Below the pieces are notes generated by a model, which was not told the DNA's origin, searched no databases, and was given only the letters and a program-made list of their open reading frames with translations. This document shows, piece after piece, positions 1 through 6,711 of a DNA stretch of 32,739 bases. This DNA comes from Corallococcus llansteffanensis (GTDB lineage: Bacteria; Myxococcota; Myxococcia; Myxococcales; Myxococcaceae), in assembly GCF_003612055.1 (NCBI RefSeq), contig NZ_RAWB01000035.1, positions 1-32,739 of the forward strand, in the 5' to 3' direction. Positions within the stretch are counted from its first letter, which is position 1; every line of letters begins with the position of its first letter. Position numbers and translations under genes: made by a program.

Positions 1-798
1 CGTGTAGCCCACTTCCTTCGTGCCCCAGGCGAGCCGCGCCTGAACCAGCAGCGCGAACGCCACCTGGAGCGTCGTCATCGCCAGGAACACCGCGAAGAAC
101 AACGCCAGCACCAGCCCCAAGGCCTTGCGCCGGGGCGCGTCGCGCAGCGCGGCCCACCGCGTCTGGGATTTCGCCGCCACGCGGGCCTCGGGCGGGTGCG
201 TCTCCGGCATGGCCACCAGCGCGCCCACGAAGCCCACCAGCGCCAGCGCCCCCGCGAGCAGCGGCGGCACCCAGGCGCCCAGGCCGGAGAACAGCCCGCC
301 CAGCGTGGGCCCCAGCACCATGCCCAGGCCAATGCCCGCGCCAATGCGGCCCATGGCCCTGGCGCGCGTCTCCTTCGTCGTCACGTCCGCGAGCGCCGCC
401 TGACACGCGGCGATGTTGCCCGACGTCGCCCCCGCGAGGATGCGCGAGGCGAACAGCAGGGGCAGCATCAGCCGGTAGCTGGCCAGCGCGAACAGCAGCA
501 TCGCCACCGCGTTCGCCAGCAGGCTCAGGAGGATGACCGCCCGCCGCCCGTTCCGGTCCGAGTAGCGCCCCAAGAGCGGCGTCGCGAGCAGCTGGGTGAA
601 GGAGAAGCACCCCAGCAGGATGCCCACCGTCAGCGCCGAGCCGCCCATCGACTGCACGTACAGGGGCATCATCGGGATGACGATGCCGAAGCCCACCAGG
701 TCCAGGAACACGGTGACGAACACCACCGCCTCCACCCGGCGCATCAGGCCCGGCGTCACCACCGGGGAGGCCTTCACGCCCACGCTGTCCGTCACCAT
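1..798 (-). CDS. MFS transporter (3' end cut by window edge)
   Basis: The first 266 residues of a major facilitator superfamily protein are visible and the frame runs off base 1, so about a third of a normal 400-residue MFS protein is missing. After a short cytoplasmic N-terminus, transmembrane helix 1 carries VFLDLVGFGIVIPMMPLY. The loop after helix 2 has LGRYSDRNGRR, the classic MFS motif A (GxxxDRxGRR). Further hydrophobic helices follow, and the charged central loop between the two six-helix halves lies near residues 200-225. The N-terminal pattern resembles TetA/MdtG-like drug:proton antiporters, but the substrate cannot be read from the sequence. Its ATG lies one base after the stop of the SDR gene, so it is the third gene of a tightly packed operon with an acyltransferase and the SDR protein. 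Confidence 0.9.
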   Translation of the reverse strand, partial: MVTDSVGVKASPVVTPGLMRRVEAVVFVTVFLDLVGFGIVIPMMPLYVQSMGGSALTVGILLGCFSFTQLLATPLLGRYSDRNGRRAVILLSLLANAVAMLLFALASYRLMLPLLFASRILAGATSGNIAACQAALADVTTKETRARAMGRIGAGIGLGMVLGPTLGGLFSGLGAWVPPLLAGALALVGFVGALVAMPETHPPEARVAAKSQTRWAALRDAPRRKALGLVLALFFAVFLAMTTLQVAFALLVQARLAWGTKEVGYT

Positions 799-799
799 G

Positions 800-1738
800 T
801 CAACCGAGCCCCGCGCGGTCCACCGGCAGGGCGTCCGCGTACGCGCGCAGGATGCGGCCCTCGTCGTAGGTGGCCTGGAAGCCGGTGGCCTCCAGGAAGC
901 GCTTGTTGTCCACCACGATGGGGTAGCGCAGGTGGTCCGTGGCCCCCACCGACAGCCGGGGGAAGCCCGCCCGTCCCATCAGCAGCGACAAGAGCGGCGA
1001 CGGCAGCGGCACCGGCGCGCGGCCCGTGCCCCGGATGATGACCGACAGCGGCACCGGCGCGGGGCCCGCCACGTTGAAGATGCCTCGCACGCGCTTCTCC
1101 AGCGCGAGCTGCAACGCGGTCACCACGTCCTCCTCCTGCAGGACGTGGAACAGCGGGTCGTAGCCCAGCACCATCGGCACGCGCTTGCCCCGGATGAGGT
1201 TCGCGAGCGTGCCCGTGCCCGGCGTGCCCAGCGTGTACACGAGCCGCAGCACGGCGGTGGTGATGTCCGGCAGGCGCCACAGCGCCGTCGCCGCGTACAG
1301 GTCCGCGGCCACCAGGTCCGCCAACTCCGGGATGGCCTCCAGCGCGCGCGGCGGCTCGTCCTCGGAGTGGTACAGCGGCGAGTCCGGCGCGGCGCCGTAG
1401 AACGTGTGCCGGCCCACGAAGAGCACCTGCTTCACGCCGTGCGCCGCGCAGTGGTCGAACACCGCCTTGGTGCCGTCCAGGTTGATGCGGCCGCGCTCGC
1501 CGCCCCGCACCGTGAACGCCGTCACCGTGGCCATGTGGATCACCGCTTCGGGCTTCCAGCGGCGGAAGATGTCCTCGGTGGCGCGCTTGCGCACGTCCAC
1601 CGAATGCACCGGGATGTCCTTGGGCGCGTCCCGCCACGGGCGGATGTCGATGCCCGCGACCTGGTGCCCGCTGTCGTGCAGGCGCAGCGCCAGCCTGCGC
1701 GCGATGCCGCCGGAGATGCCGAGGATCAACACCTTCAT
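800..1738 (-). CDS. SDR/NAD-dependent epimerase-like protein with degenerate active site
   Basis: The 312-residue protein has an extended-SDR Rossmann fold. The N-terminal strand MKVLILGISGGIA is the nucleotide-binding loop, although the last Gly of the usual GxxGxxG is Ala. An acidic region (GIDIRPWRD) follows beta-2, and VIHMATVTAF matches the conserved NAG/HLAA region of epimerases. The tyrosine of the YxxxK catalytic motif appears to be Tyr148, but the lysine position holds Ala152 (YAATA). Classical SDR redox catalysis is therefore doubtful; the protein may bind a nucleotide without acting as an epimerase. Its ATG overlaps the acyltransferase stop by four bases (ATGA), so translation is probably coupled. 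The neighbours suggest a lipid or envelope role, but the substrate is unknown. Confidence 0.82.
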   Translation of the reverse strand: MKVLILGISGGIARRLALRLHDSGHQVAGIDIRPWRDAPKDIPVHSVDVRKRATEDIFRRWKPEAVIHMATVTAFTVRGGERGRINLDGTKAVFDHCAAHGVKQVLFVGRHTFYGAAPDSPLYHSEDEPPRALEAIPELADLVAADLYAATALWRLPDITTAVLRLVYTLGTPGTGTLANLIRGKRVPMVLGYDPLFHVLQEEDVVTALQLALEKRVRGIFNVAGPAPVPLSVIIRGTGRAPVPLPSPLLSLLMGRAGFPRLSVGATDHLRYPIVVDNKRFLEATGFQATYDEGRILRAYADALPVDRAGLG

Positions 1739-2562
1739 GGCAGCAGCCTCCGGGTGCGGCGCAGGTCGCGCTCGGCGCGGTGGTCCTCGATGAGTTGCGC
1801 GATGCGGGCCTTCACCTGGTTCACGTACCCTTCGATGACGTGGTCCTCCTCGTCTCCGGTGCCTTCGAAGACGAGCGGCTCGCCGTAGTGGATTTCGAGC
1901 CCCACCGGCAGCGGCAGGGGCAGGAGGTACGGCGTCAGGGGCACGTACGGCACGCCCAGCAGCTTCCCCAGCGCGTATGCGTTGGTCACCGTGGGGATGG
2001 CCGCGCCGCCGCCGAGGAAGGCGAACGGGATGATGGGCGAGCGCGTCTGGAGCGCCAGCCGGACGAAGCCCGTGCCGAAGTCCACGAGCGAGTAGCGCTC
2101 CGTGTAGAGCTTCGCGGTGCCGCGGGCGCCCTCCGGAAAAATCATCAGGAGCCGGTCGTCCTCCAGCAGGCGCACGGCGTGCTCCGGCAGGCCGGTGAAC
2201 TGACCGGTGCGGCTGGCCCACAGCGAGGCCACGGGGAACTTGTGGATGAAGCGCTCCACCATGCCCTGCGCGAGCCGGGGCGGATCCATCTCCAGGAGGG
2301 TGGAGGTGAGCACCATCATCCCGTCCACCGCGACGCCGCCGGAGTGGTTGCCCACCAGCATGCCCCGGCCCTTCTTGGGGATGTGCTCCACGCCGGTGCA
2401 GCGCACCCGGAAGTAGCTCCGGTAGAGGAAGGCGAAGAACTCCAACGCCAGCTTCAGGTGCTTCTTGGAGATGCCGTACGGGTCGACGCCGTACTCGTTG
2501 AAGGGCAGCTCCAACCGCTCCACCCGCGCTGACAGCGAATCGCTCTGGGGCACGGGGCGCAC
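1735..2562 (-). CDS. lysophospholipid acyltransferase family protein (PlsC-like)
   Basis: The 275-residue protein transfers, by family, an acyl chain from acyl-CoA or acyl-ACP to a glycerolipid at the membrane. NHSGGVAVD at about residues 72-80 is the His/Asp catalytic block, with the wider spacing seen in the LPLAT/MGAT-like branch rather than the strict Hx4D of PlsC. FPEGARG at 142-148 is the FPEGxRS substrate-binding block, and IIPFAFLGGGAAIP is the downstream block with the conserved Pro. The N-terminus is amphipathic and not a cleavable signal. The start is GTG at 2562, the first in-frame start before PVPQSDS; a later start is possible. It heads an operon with the SDR-like and MFS genes. 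The exact lipid substrate is unknown. Confidence 0.88.
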   Translation of the reverse strand: MRPVPQSDSLSARVERLELPFNEYGVDPYGISKKHLKLALEFFAFLYRSYFRVRCTGVEHIPKKGRGMLVGNHSGGVAVDGMMVLTSTLLEMDPPRLAQGMVERFIHKFPVASLWASRTGQFTGLPEHAVRLLEDDRLLMIFPEGARGTAKLYTERYSLVDFGTGFVRLALQTRSPIIPFAFLGGGAAIPTVTNAYALGKLLGVPYVPLTPYLLPLPLPVGLEIHYGEPLVFEGTGDEEDHVIEGYVNQVKARIAQLIEDHRAERDLRRTRRLLP

Positions 2563-2660
2563 CGTAGCACCGCGCGTGCGCTTTGCACGGGGCCCCCGCG
2601 TACCCCATTGTGCCCGGGCGGGCGGTCCGGCGGGACCGGAGCCCGATGGAGGCGCGCACG

Positions 2661-3308
2661 ATGGCGGGGCAGTGGACGGGTTTGCTGGAGGGAGCGCTCG
2701 CGTGGGCCACGGCGCTGCCGGGACCGCTGGCGAACGAGGTCGCGGTGGACGTGGCCGGCCGGCGGGTGCGGCTGTCGCACGCGCGGGTGGAGGCCCTGTC
2801 GCGCCAGGTGCTCAAGGGGGTGAAGGGGCTGGAGCTGCGCTCCTGGGCCTCGGGCCCCACGGTGTACGACCTGCGGCTGTCCGTGCGGGGCTGGAAGCTG
2901 CGGGTGGAGACCACCCCGGTGCGCGTGGAGCTGGCGGAAGGGCGCTACACCCTGTGGCTGTCCACGCCGGGCCGGGTGGAGCTGGAGGAGTCCCCCGGGG
3001 CCTCGTCGCTGCTGATGGGCGCGCTGCGCACCGGCGCGGGACGGGCCGCGCTCAAGGCCCTGGCCCAGAAGCTGTTGCCGCCCACCATCCAATGGGACGG
3101 GGCGCTGCTCCGGGTGGAGGGCCGGCTGCCGAAGGACGGCGCGCTGGCCTCCCGCCTCTTCGAGTCCTCGTCGCTCACGCTGACCGCGGAGCACGCGCCC
3201 GAAGGGCTGTGGCTGGCCGCGGAGGCATGGCCGGGACTGCTGGACCTGCTCCAGGCCGTGCTGGGGCCCGTGGGGCCCGACGCGGCGCGGCGAACGACGA
3301 CGCCGTGA
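2661..3308 (+). CDS. conserved hypothetical protein, beta-rich
   Basis: The 215-residue protein is not recognised. I chose the ATG at 2661 because GGAGG lies eight bases upstream; an in-frame ATG at 2646 and a TTG at 2583 lack such a site. The sequence alternates hydrophobic and charged residues in long beta stretches (LRLSVRGWKLRVETTPVRV, RYTLWLSTPGRVELE) with short helices between. This pattern resembles small lipid-binding beta-sheet proteins of the DUF2993 type, but that is a guess from pattern only. There is no signal peptide and no obvious catalytic motif. It is divergent from the acyltransferase operon, about 100 bp away, which might link it to lipid handling. Its stop lies four bases from the end of the convergent VOC gene. 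Confidence 0.75.
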   Translation: MAGQWTGLLEGALAWATALPGPLANEVAVDVAGRRVRLSHARVEALSRQVLKGVKGLELRSWASGPTVYDLRLSVRGWKLRVETTPVRVELAEGRYTLWLSTPGRVELEESPGASSLLMGALRTGAGRAALKALAQKLLPPTIQWDGALLRVEGRLPKDGALASRLFESSSLTLTAEHAPEGLWLAAEAWPGLLDLLQAVLGPVGPDAARRTTTP

Positions 3309-3312
3309 CGCG

Positions 3313-3702
3313 TCAGCGACCCTCGCCGTCCCACACGTTGGCGCGCCCCTCCAGGGGGCCGCGCTGCGGACGGACGATGCAGAAGCGCTGGCCGGTGGGG
3401 GCTTCCATCACCCACCAGCGCTTGACGTAGGCCACGCGCTTCGCGCCCAGGGCCTCCAGCCGCTCCAGCTCCGCATCCAGGTCATCCGCTTCGATGTCCA
3501 GGTGGATGCGGCTCTCGTGGTCCACCTTCTGGAGGAGGAACATGGCCTCCTCGGGGTCCGCCTCCAGCTCGCGGTAGTTGGGCGAGTCCGGCTCCGCCGG
3601 CTTCATCGCCCGTCCCAACGCCGCGCTCCAGAAGCGAGCGGCGGCGTCGATATCCTCGACCTTGCAGTCCATGACGAACGCGGCGAGTCGGCTGTGGTGC
3701 AT
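3313..3702 (-). CDS. VOC (glyoxalase/bleomycin-resistance-like) family protein
   Basis: The 129-residue protein is a single vicinal-oxygen-chelate module. The N-terminal part (FVMDCKVEDIDAAARFWSAALGR) is the typical first beta-alpha unit, in which a helix carrying RFWSAALG follows the strand. The second half has RIHLDIEADDLDAELERLEALGA and then WWVMEAPTGQRFCIVRPQ, the D-P/E-G-N-x-F-x-V-type ending of the family. Metal ligands would be the His in IHLDIEA and a Glu in the last strand. The family includes enzymes and small-molecule sequestering proteins, and the substrate cannot be predicted. GGAGA lies about five bases before the ATG. The gene is monocistronic by position, downstream of the GH16 gene on the same strand after a 175-bp gap. 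Confidence 0.88.
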   Translation of the reverse strand: MHHSRLAAFVMDCKVEDIDAAARFWSAALGRAMKPAEPDSPNYRELEADPEEAMFLLQKVDHESRIHLDIEADDLDAELERLEALGAKRVAYVKRWWVMEAPTGQRFCIVRPQRGPLEGRANVWDGEGR

Positions 3703-3877
3703 GGCTTCTCCTGGAGCTCGGGCAGGGAGGGGGAACGCCTCGGGGGAGCCACGGATACACCGAAAAGCAGGGCGTGGGTACGGCAGAGTGAAGGGGGCCG
3801 GAAGTGTCCGCCAGGGTACGCGGGTGCAGGGGAATTGCCGCCCCGTGGACGTTCCGGCCCCGTCCAGTTCCTGAGGC

Positions 3878-5569
3878 CTACTGGCCGCTCATGCCCGGGC
3901 CCGGCTTCCAGACCTTCACGTAGTCGATGGACGCGGTCCACGCCGTGGCGCCCGTGGAGTTCGCGTCGCCGTACCAGAACGCGGACGCGGAGCCGTTGAT
4001 GGCCCAGGTGGAGGCGACGAAGTTCGCCATGCCCACCAGCATCCGCTTGTAGTCGGGGTTGTTGGAGAACGCGGCCGGCAGGGGGATTTCGGTGATGACG
4101 TTCGTGGACGGGTTGCCGATCCACATGCGAATCGTGTTGCCCGTGCGGCGGGCCGTGTAGACCCACTGCTTGCCGCCGGTGCGGTCGACGGCGGGACGGA
4201 CTTCCGACTGCTTGTTGTCCGGGTCCCAGTGCCAGGTCGTCATCACGTTGCTGCCGTCGTTGAAGGGCAGCTCCACGAGGTCCAGCTCCGGCGGCCACGG
4301 CGTCCCGCCCCAGCTCTCCGCCACGGGCCACATCAGGAAGTACATGCCGGTGCCCAGGCCCGGCGGCAGGTTCGCCTTGAACGACACCTGGTAGTCCGCG
4401 TACCCGGGATGCGCGGGCCGGTTGTTGTTGGCGTCCCACCACGTGCCCTGATCCAGGTAGCAGCCGTCCCAGATGCCCGAGCCGTCATTGCGCTTGCGCG
4501 CGCGCAGCTCCATGTAGCCATTGACGGGCACGCACTGGCTCTGCGTGTTCATGTACATGACCGTGTGGACCAGCGGCACATGGGTTTGCCCCTGCTTCCA
4601 CTTGTTCCAGTCATACGTGTCGAAGTCGTCCTGCATGTCCAGCACCCAGCCGGAGGGCGGGGTGGGGATGCCACCCGTGCCCGGGACGGTGCTGGAGAGC
4701 CGGGACCACGAGACGTTGGCGGACGCGCCGCCCGCGGCCTCGTAGTACTCGACCTTCACGCGGTGCGTGCCGGCGGTGAGCGCGATGTCGCCGGTCAGCG
4801 CCGTCGGGCCGTGGTCGCTCCAGTGATTGACGACGAGCGTGCCGTCCACATAGACGCGGCTGCCGTCGTCGGACGTCGTGGAGAACCGGTAGGTGCCCGC
4901 GGTGGAGAAGCTCCAGTCGCCCTCCCAGCGGACGCTGAAGGTGTCCGCGCCCACGCCGGTGCCGGGGCTTCCGGTGCCCCAGTCGAACTGGATGGCCGCG
5001 TCCACGCGCTGGAACGCCTGTGTCGTCAGGTTCTTGTCGCTGAAGTACGTGCCTCGGAAGGCGCCCGTCGGAATGGCAGGGCCGCTGCCGACCGAGTCGC
5101 CGCGGATGGCCACCTCCTGCACCCACGAGCCGGTCGTGTTCGTGCGATAGCGGAAGTAGACGAACCGCGCGTTCGTGTCTGGGATGTCGCAGGCCTGCCA
5201 CGTGAGCTGGCTTCCATCGAGCGTGCAGTCATACCAACCCGTCTGCGACCAGTTGGTGTCGAACAGCTGGACGGCGTAGCCATACGCTTGATCGCCATAG
5301 CTGCGCAGCTCCTGGACCTGTTTCAACGCTCCCAGGTCGTAGCCGACATAGGCCTGATCACCCGCGCCCCAGGCACCCAGGGTGTCGACGTTGTCATTGA
5401 CCTGCCACGGGTAGTCGAACCCACCCTGGTCGATCAGCGTCCCGCTCAGCTCGGAGGTGACCGCGCCCTGGAGGACCCCGACCTCCACCAGAGGGCGGGC
5501 GTCGTCTTCCTGGCACGCCATCGAAAGGAGGAGGGGAATGGCGAGACACGTCCGCTTGAGACGACTCAT
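3878..5569 (-). CDS. secreted GH16 glycoside hydrolase lipoprotein with discoidin-like and PA14 domains
   Basis: The 563-residue protein starts with a lipoprotein signal (CLAIPLLLSMAC, lipid-modified Cys19). Residues about 35-160 form a discoidin (F5/8 type C)-like carbohydrate-binding domain, with repeated aromatic and Asp residues. Residues about 168-292 are a PA14 domain (GTYFSDKNLT, SDDGSRVYVDG, VEYYEAAGGAS), which usually binds glycans. A Pro-rich linker follows. Residues about 308-556 are a GH16 jelly-roll with PELDLVE at 427-433, matching the ExDxxE active site (Glu428 nucleophile, Glu433 acid/base). Known GH16 enzymes cleave beta-1,3- or beta-1,4-glucans, galactans or kappa-carrageenan; which of these applies is not clear. 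The ATG at 5569 has GGAG upstream; an open frame extends to 5758, but the signal peptide fixes the start. A dyad lies just upstream at 5602-5632. Confidence 0.88.
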   Translation of the reverse strand: MSRLKRTCLAIPLLLSMACQEDDARPLVEVGVLQGAVTSELSGTLIDQGGFDYPWQVNDNVDTLGAWGAGDQAYVGYDLGALKQVQELRSYGDQAYGYAVQLFDTNWSQTGWYDCTLDGSQLTWQACDIPDTNARFVYFRYRTNTTGSWVQEVAIRGDSVGSGPAIPTGAFRGTYFSDKNLTTQAFQRVDAAIQFDWGTGSPGTGVGADTFSVRWEGDWSFSTAGTYRFSTTSDDGSRVYVDGTLVVNHWSDHGPTALTGDIALTAGTHRVKVEYYEAAGGASANVSWSRLSSTVPGTGGIPTPPSGWVLDMQDDFDTYDWNKWKQGQTHVPLVHTVMYMNTQSQCVPVNGYMELRARKRNDGSGIWDGCYLDQGTWWDANNNRPAHPGYADYQVSFKANLPPGLGTGMYFLMWPVAESWGGTPWPPELDLVELPFNDGSNVMTTWHWDPDNKQSEVRPAVDRTGGKQWVYTARRTGNTIRMWIGNPSTNVITEIPLPAAFSNNPDYKRMLVGMANFVASTWAINGSASAFWYGDANSTGATAWTASIDYVKVWKPGPGMSGQ

Positions 5570-5601
5570 CTCTGGCTCCAGGAGGGGGTGGAGGTCTTGG
5601 A

Positions 5602-5632
5602 CAGGAAAGGGTGATTTCACCGTTTTCCTGTT
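5602..5632. promoter_or_regulatory. 31-bp interrupted inverted repeat upstream of the GH16 lipoprotein gene
   Basis: ACAGGAAA at 5602-5609 is mirrored by TTTCCTGT at 5625-5632, and inside it GGTGA (5611-5615) pairs with TCACC (5618-5622), leaving only a small asymmetric bulge. It lies 33 bp before the GH16 start codon. There is no T-tract in either direction and the stem is not especially GC-rich, so it looks less like a terminator than like an operator or a 5' leader hairpin. Confidence 0.45.
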
Positions 5633-5670
5633 TTCGACTAACACGCGCCCTGATGGAGCGTCAAACGGGG

Positions 5671-6156
5671 TCAGCCCAGCGCGGCGAGCACCTTGTCGAG
5701 CGCCACGTAGCTCTGGTTGAGGCCCTCCGTCATGCCGGAGCCGAGCATGCCGTCGCACTCTTCGGTCGTGTGAAACAGGGAGAGGGTGACGAGCTTCGTG
5801 CGACCGTCACCCAGGTCCTCGAGCATCACCGACTCCACCACGACGTGGCCGGGCATGCCGTCCCACTCGAAGGTCCGCACGACGCGCTCCATGGGCGTCA
5901 CCTCGCGATAGCGGCCCTCGAACCCGTGCTGCCCGTCCGGAGCGTGCTCGACGTAGCGCCAGTGGCCGCCGCGCTGCACCTCCATGCGTTCGATGACCAG
6001 CTTGTTGCCCCGGCCCCACCACTGCGCGACGAGCGCGGGGTCGGTCATGGCCTTCCAGACACGCTCGCGCGACGCATTGAAGATCCGCTCGGTGCGGACC
6101 TCCCGGTCGGAGGGTTGGGTCACGGTGGCGGGGGTGGGTTTCACGGCGGCGTTCAT
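5671..6156 (-). CDS. SRPBCC/AHSA1 family protein
   Basis: The 161-residue protein belongs to the START-like AHSA1 family. RTERIFNASRERVWKAMTDPALVAQWWG is the hallmark N-terminal helix-grip start, followed by GGHWRYVE and TFEWDGMPGHVVVESVMLEDLGDGRTKLVTLSLF, and the C-terminal helix ends in LDKVLAAL. These proteins bind hydrophobic ligands in a deep cavity; their physiological ligand in bacteria is usually unknown. The start is the ATG at 6156, preceded by AAAGGAA, and it overlaps the stop of the ArsR gene by four bases (ATGA). The ArsR/AHSA1 pairing is very common in bacteria and suggests that the two form an autoregulated unit. An open frame extends upstream to 6237, but that part lies inside the ArsR gene. 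Confidence 0.93.
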   Translation of the reverse strand: MNAAVKPTPATVTQPSDREVRTERIFNASRERVWKAMTDPALVAQWWGRGNKLVIERMEVQRGGHWRYVEHAPDGQHGFEGRYREVTPMERVVRTFEWDGMPGHVVVESVMLEDLGDGRTKLVTLSLFHTTEECDGMLGSGMTEGLNQSYVALDKVLAALG

Positions 6157-6488
6157 GGCGTTCCTTTCGTGCGTTCGAGGAAGTCCTCGAGGTGATCCAG
6201 GCGCTGCTCCAACATGCTCCGGTACGAGGCCATCCACTTCGCCACGTCCTCGAGCCGCCTTGGGCCGAGCCGGCAGTGCCGCACCCGTCCGACCTTCTTC
6301 GTCGTGACGAGGCCCGCCTCTTCGAGGACGCGCACGTGCTTCTGGAGCCCGGTCAGCGTCATCTCGAAGTGCTCGGACAGGCTCCCGATGGACACCTCGG
6401 AGCTCCCGAGGCGCATCAGGATGGCCCGGCGCGTCGGATCCGACAGCGCCGCGAAGGAACGATCCAGGATGGCTTGAGACTGAACCAT
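6153..6488 (-). CDS. ArsR/SmtB-family winged-helix repressor (SdpR-like)
   Basis: The 111-residue protein is a compact winged helix-turn-helix regulator. SFAALSDPTRRAILMRLGSS is the characteristic N-terminal helix, VSIGSLSEHFEMTLTGLQKHVRVLEEAGLV is the HTH with recognition helix, and TTKKVGRVRHCRLGP is the wing. I see none of the Cys metal-binding motifs (such as ELCVCDL) of true arsenic or cadmium sensors, so it belongs to the non-metal group that accompanies AHSA1 genes. The ATG at 6488 is used because family members begin with MVQ followed by this helix; the upstream in-frame start at 6524 adds an unrelated extension. A 20-bp perfect palindrome spans the start codon and is the probable autoregulatory site. 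Confidence 0.93.
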   Translation of the reverse strand: MVQSQAILDRSFAALSDPTRRAILMRLGSSEVSIGSLSEHFEMTLTGLQKHVRVLEEAGLVTTKKVGRVRHCRLGPRRLEDVAKWMASYRSMLEQRLDHLEDFLERTKGTP

Positions 6489-6498
6489 ATGGTTCAGT
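6479..6498. promoter_or_regulatory. 20-bp perfect palindrome across the ArsR start codon, probable operator
   Basis: ACTGAACCATATGGTTCAGT is its own reverse complement over all 20 bases. The ATG of the ArsR gene sits at its centre-right when read on the minus strand (CATATGGTTCAG). Dimeric ArsR proteins bind such two-fold symmetric sites and this one would block the promoter or early transcription of arsR-ahsA1. The part within the coding region encodes Met-Val-Gln, which matches the conserved start of this family, so operator and protein constraints overlap. Confidence 0.65.
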
Positions 6499-6543
6499 GT
6501 TGTGCCGAGGGACGGATTCGTCAAGCGCGACGACGGAAAAGGG

Positions 6544-6711
6544 CTACCGGCACCGTGCGAAGCGGGCGCGGAGCTTCACGTCGATGGCCACCCCGGGGTG
6601 CAGACGCTCGTCCGTGCCGTCAAAGGCAGGCTCGGCCCGGAAGCCAGCGAGGGAGGTCTTTCGTTGCAGGCCCACTCCGACGCGCAGCGCCCGGTTGGAA
6701 GCCCGGTGCGC
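6544..6711 (-). pseudogene. possible coding remnant directly after the FAD oxidase stop codon
   Basis: In the same frame as the FAD oxidase and directly after its TGA, the minus strand stays open for 55 codons to a TAG at 6544-6546. It reads AHRASNRALRVGVGLQRKTS and ends VAIDVKLRARFARCR, and most codons end in G or C as in real genes here. It has no start codon or ribosome-binding site of its own. It may be the tail of a lost downstream gene, or chance. The rest of the 6489-6711 gap shows nothing else. Confidence 0.25.

Noticed and set aside
596-1888. Long plus-strand open frame opposite the MFS and SDR genes
   Set aside because: The translation is Arg/His/Gln-rich low-complexity sequence, typical of the antisense of GC-rich genes, and has no start signals.
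800-2914. Very long open frame on the minus strand across the SDR, acyltransferase and the divergent gene
   Set aside because: Only the part from the ATG at 1738 matches a protein family; the rest is an antisense or shifted frame of other genes.
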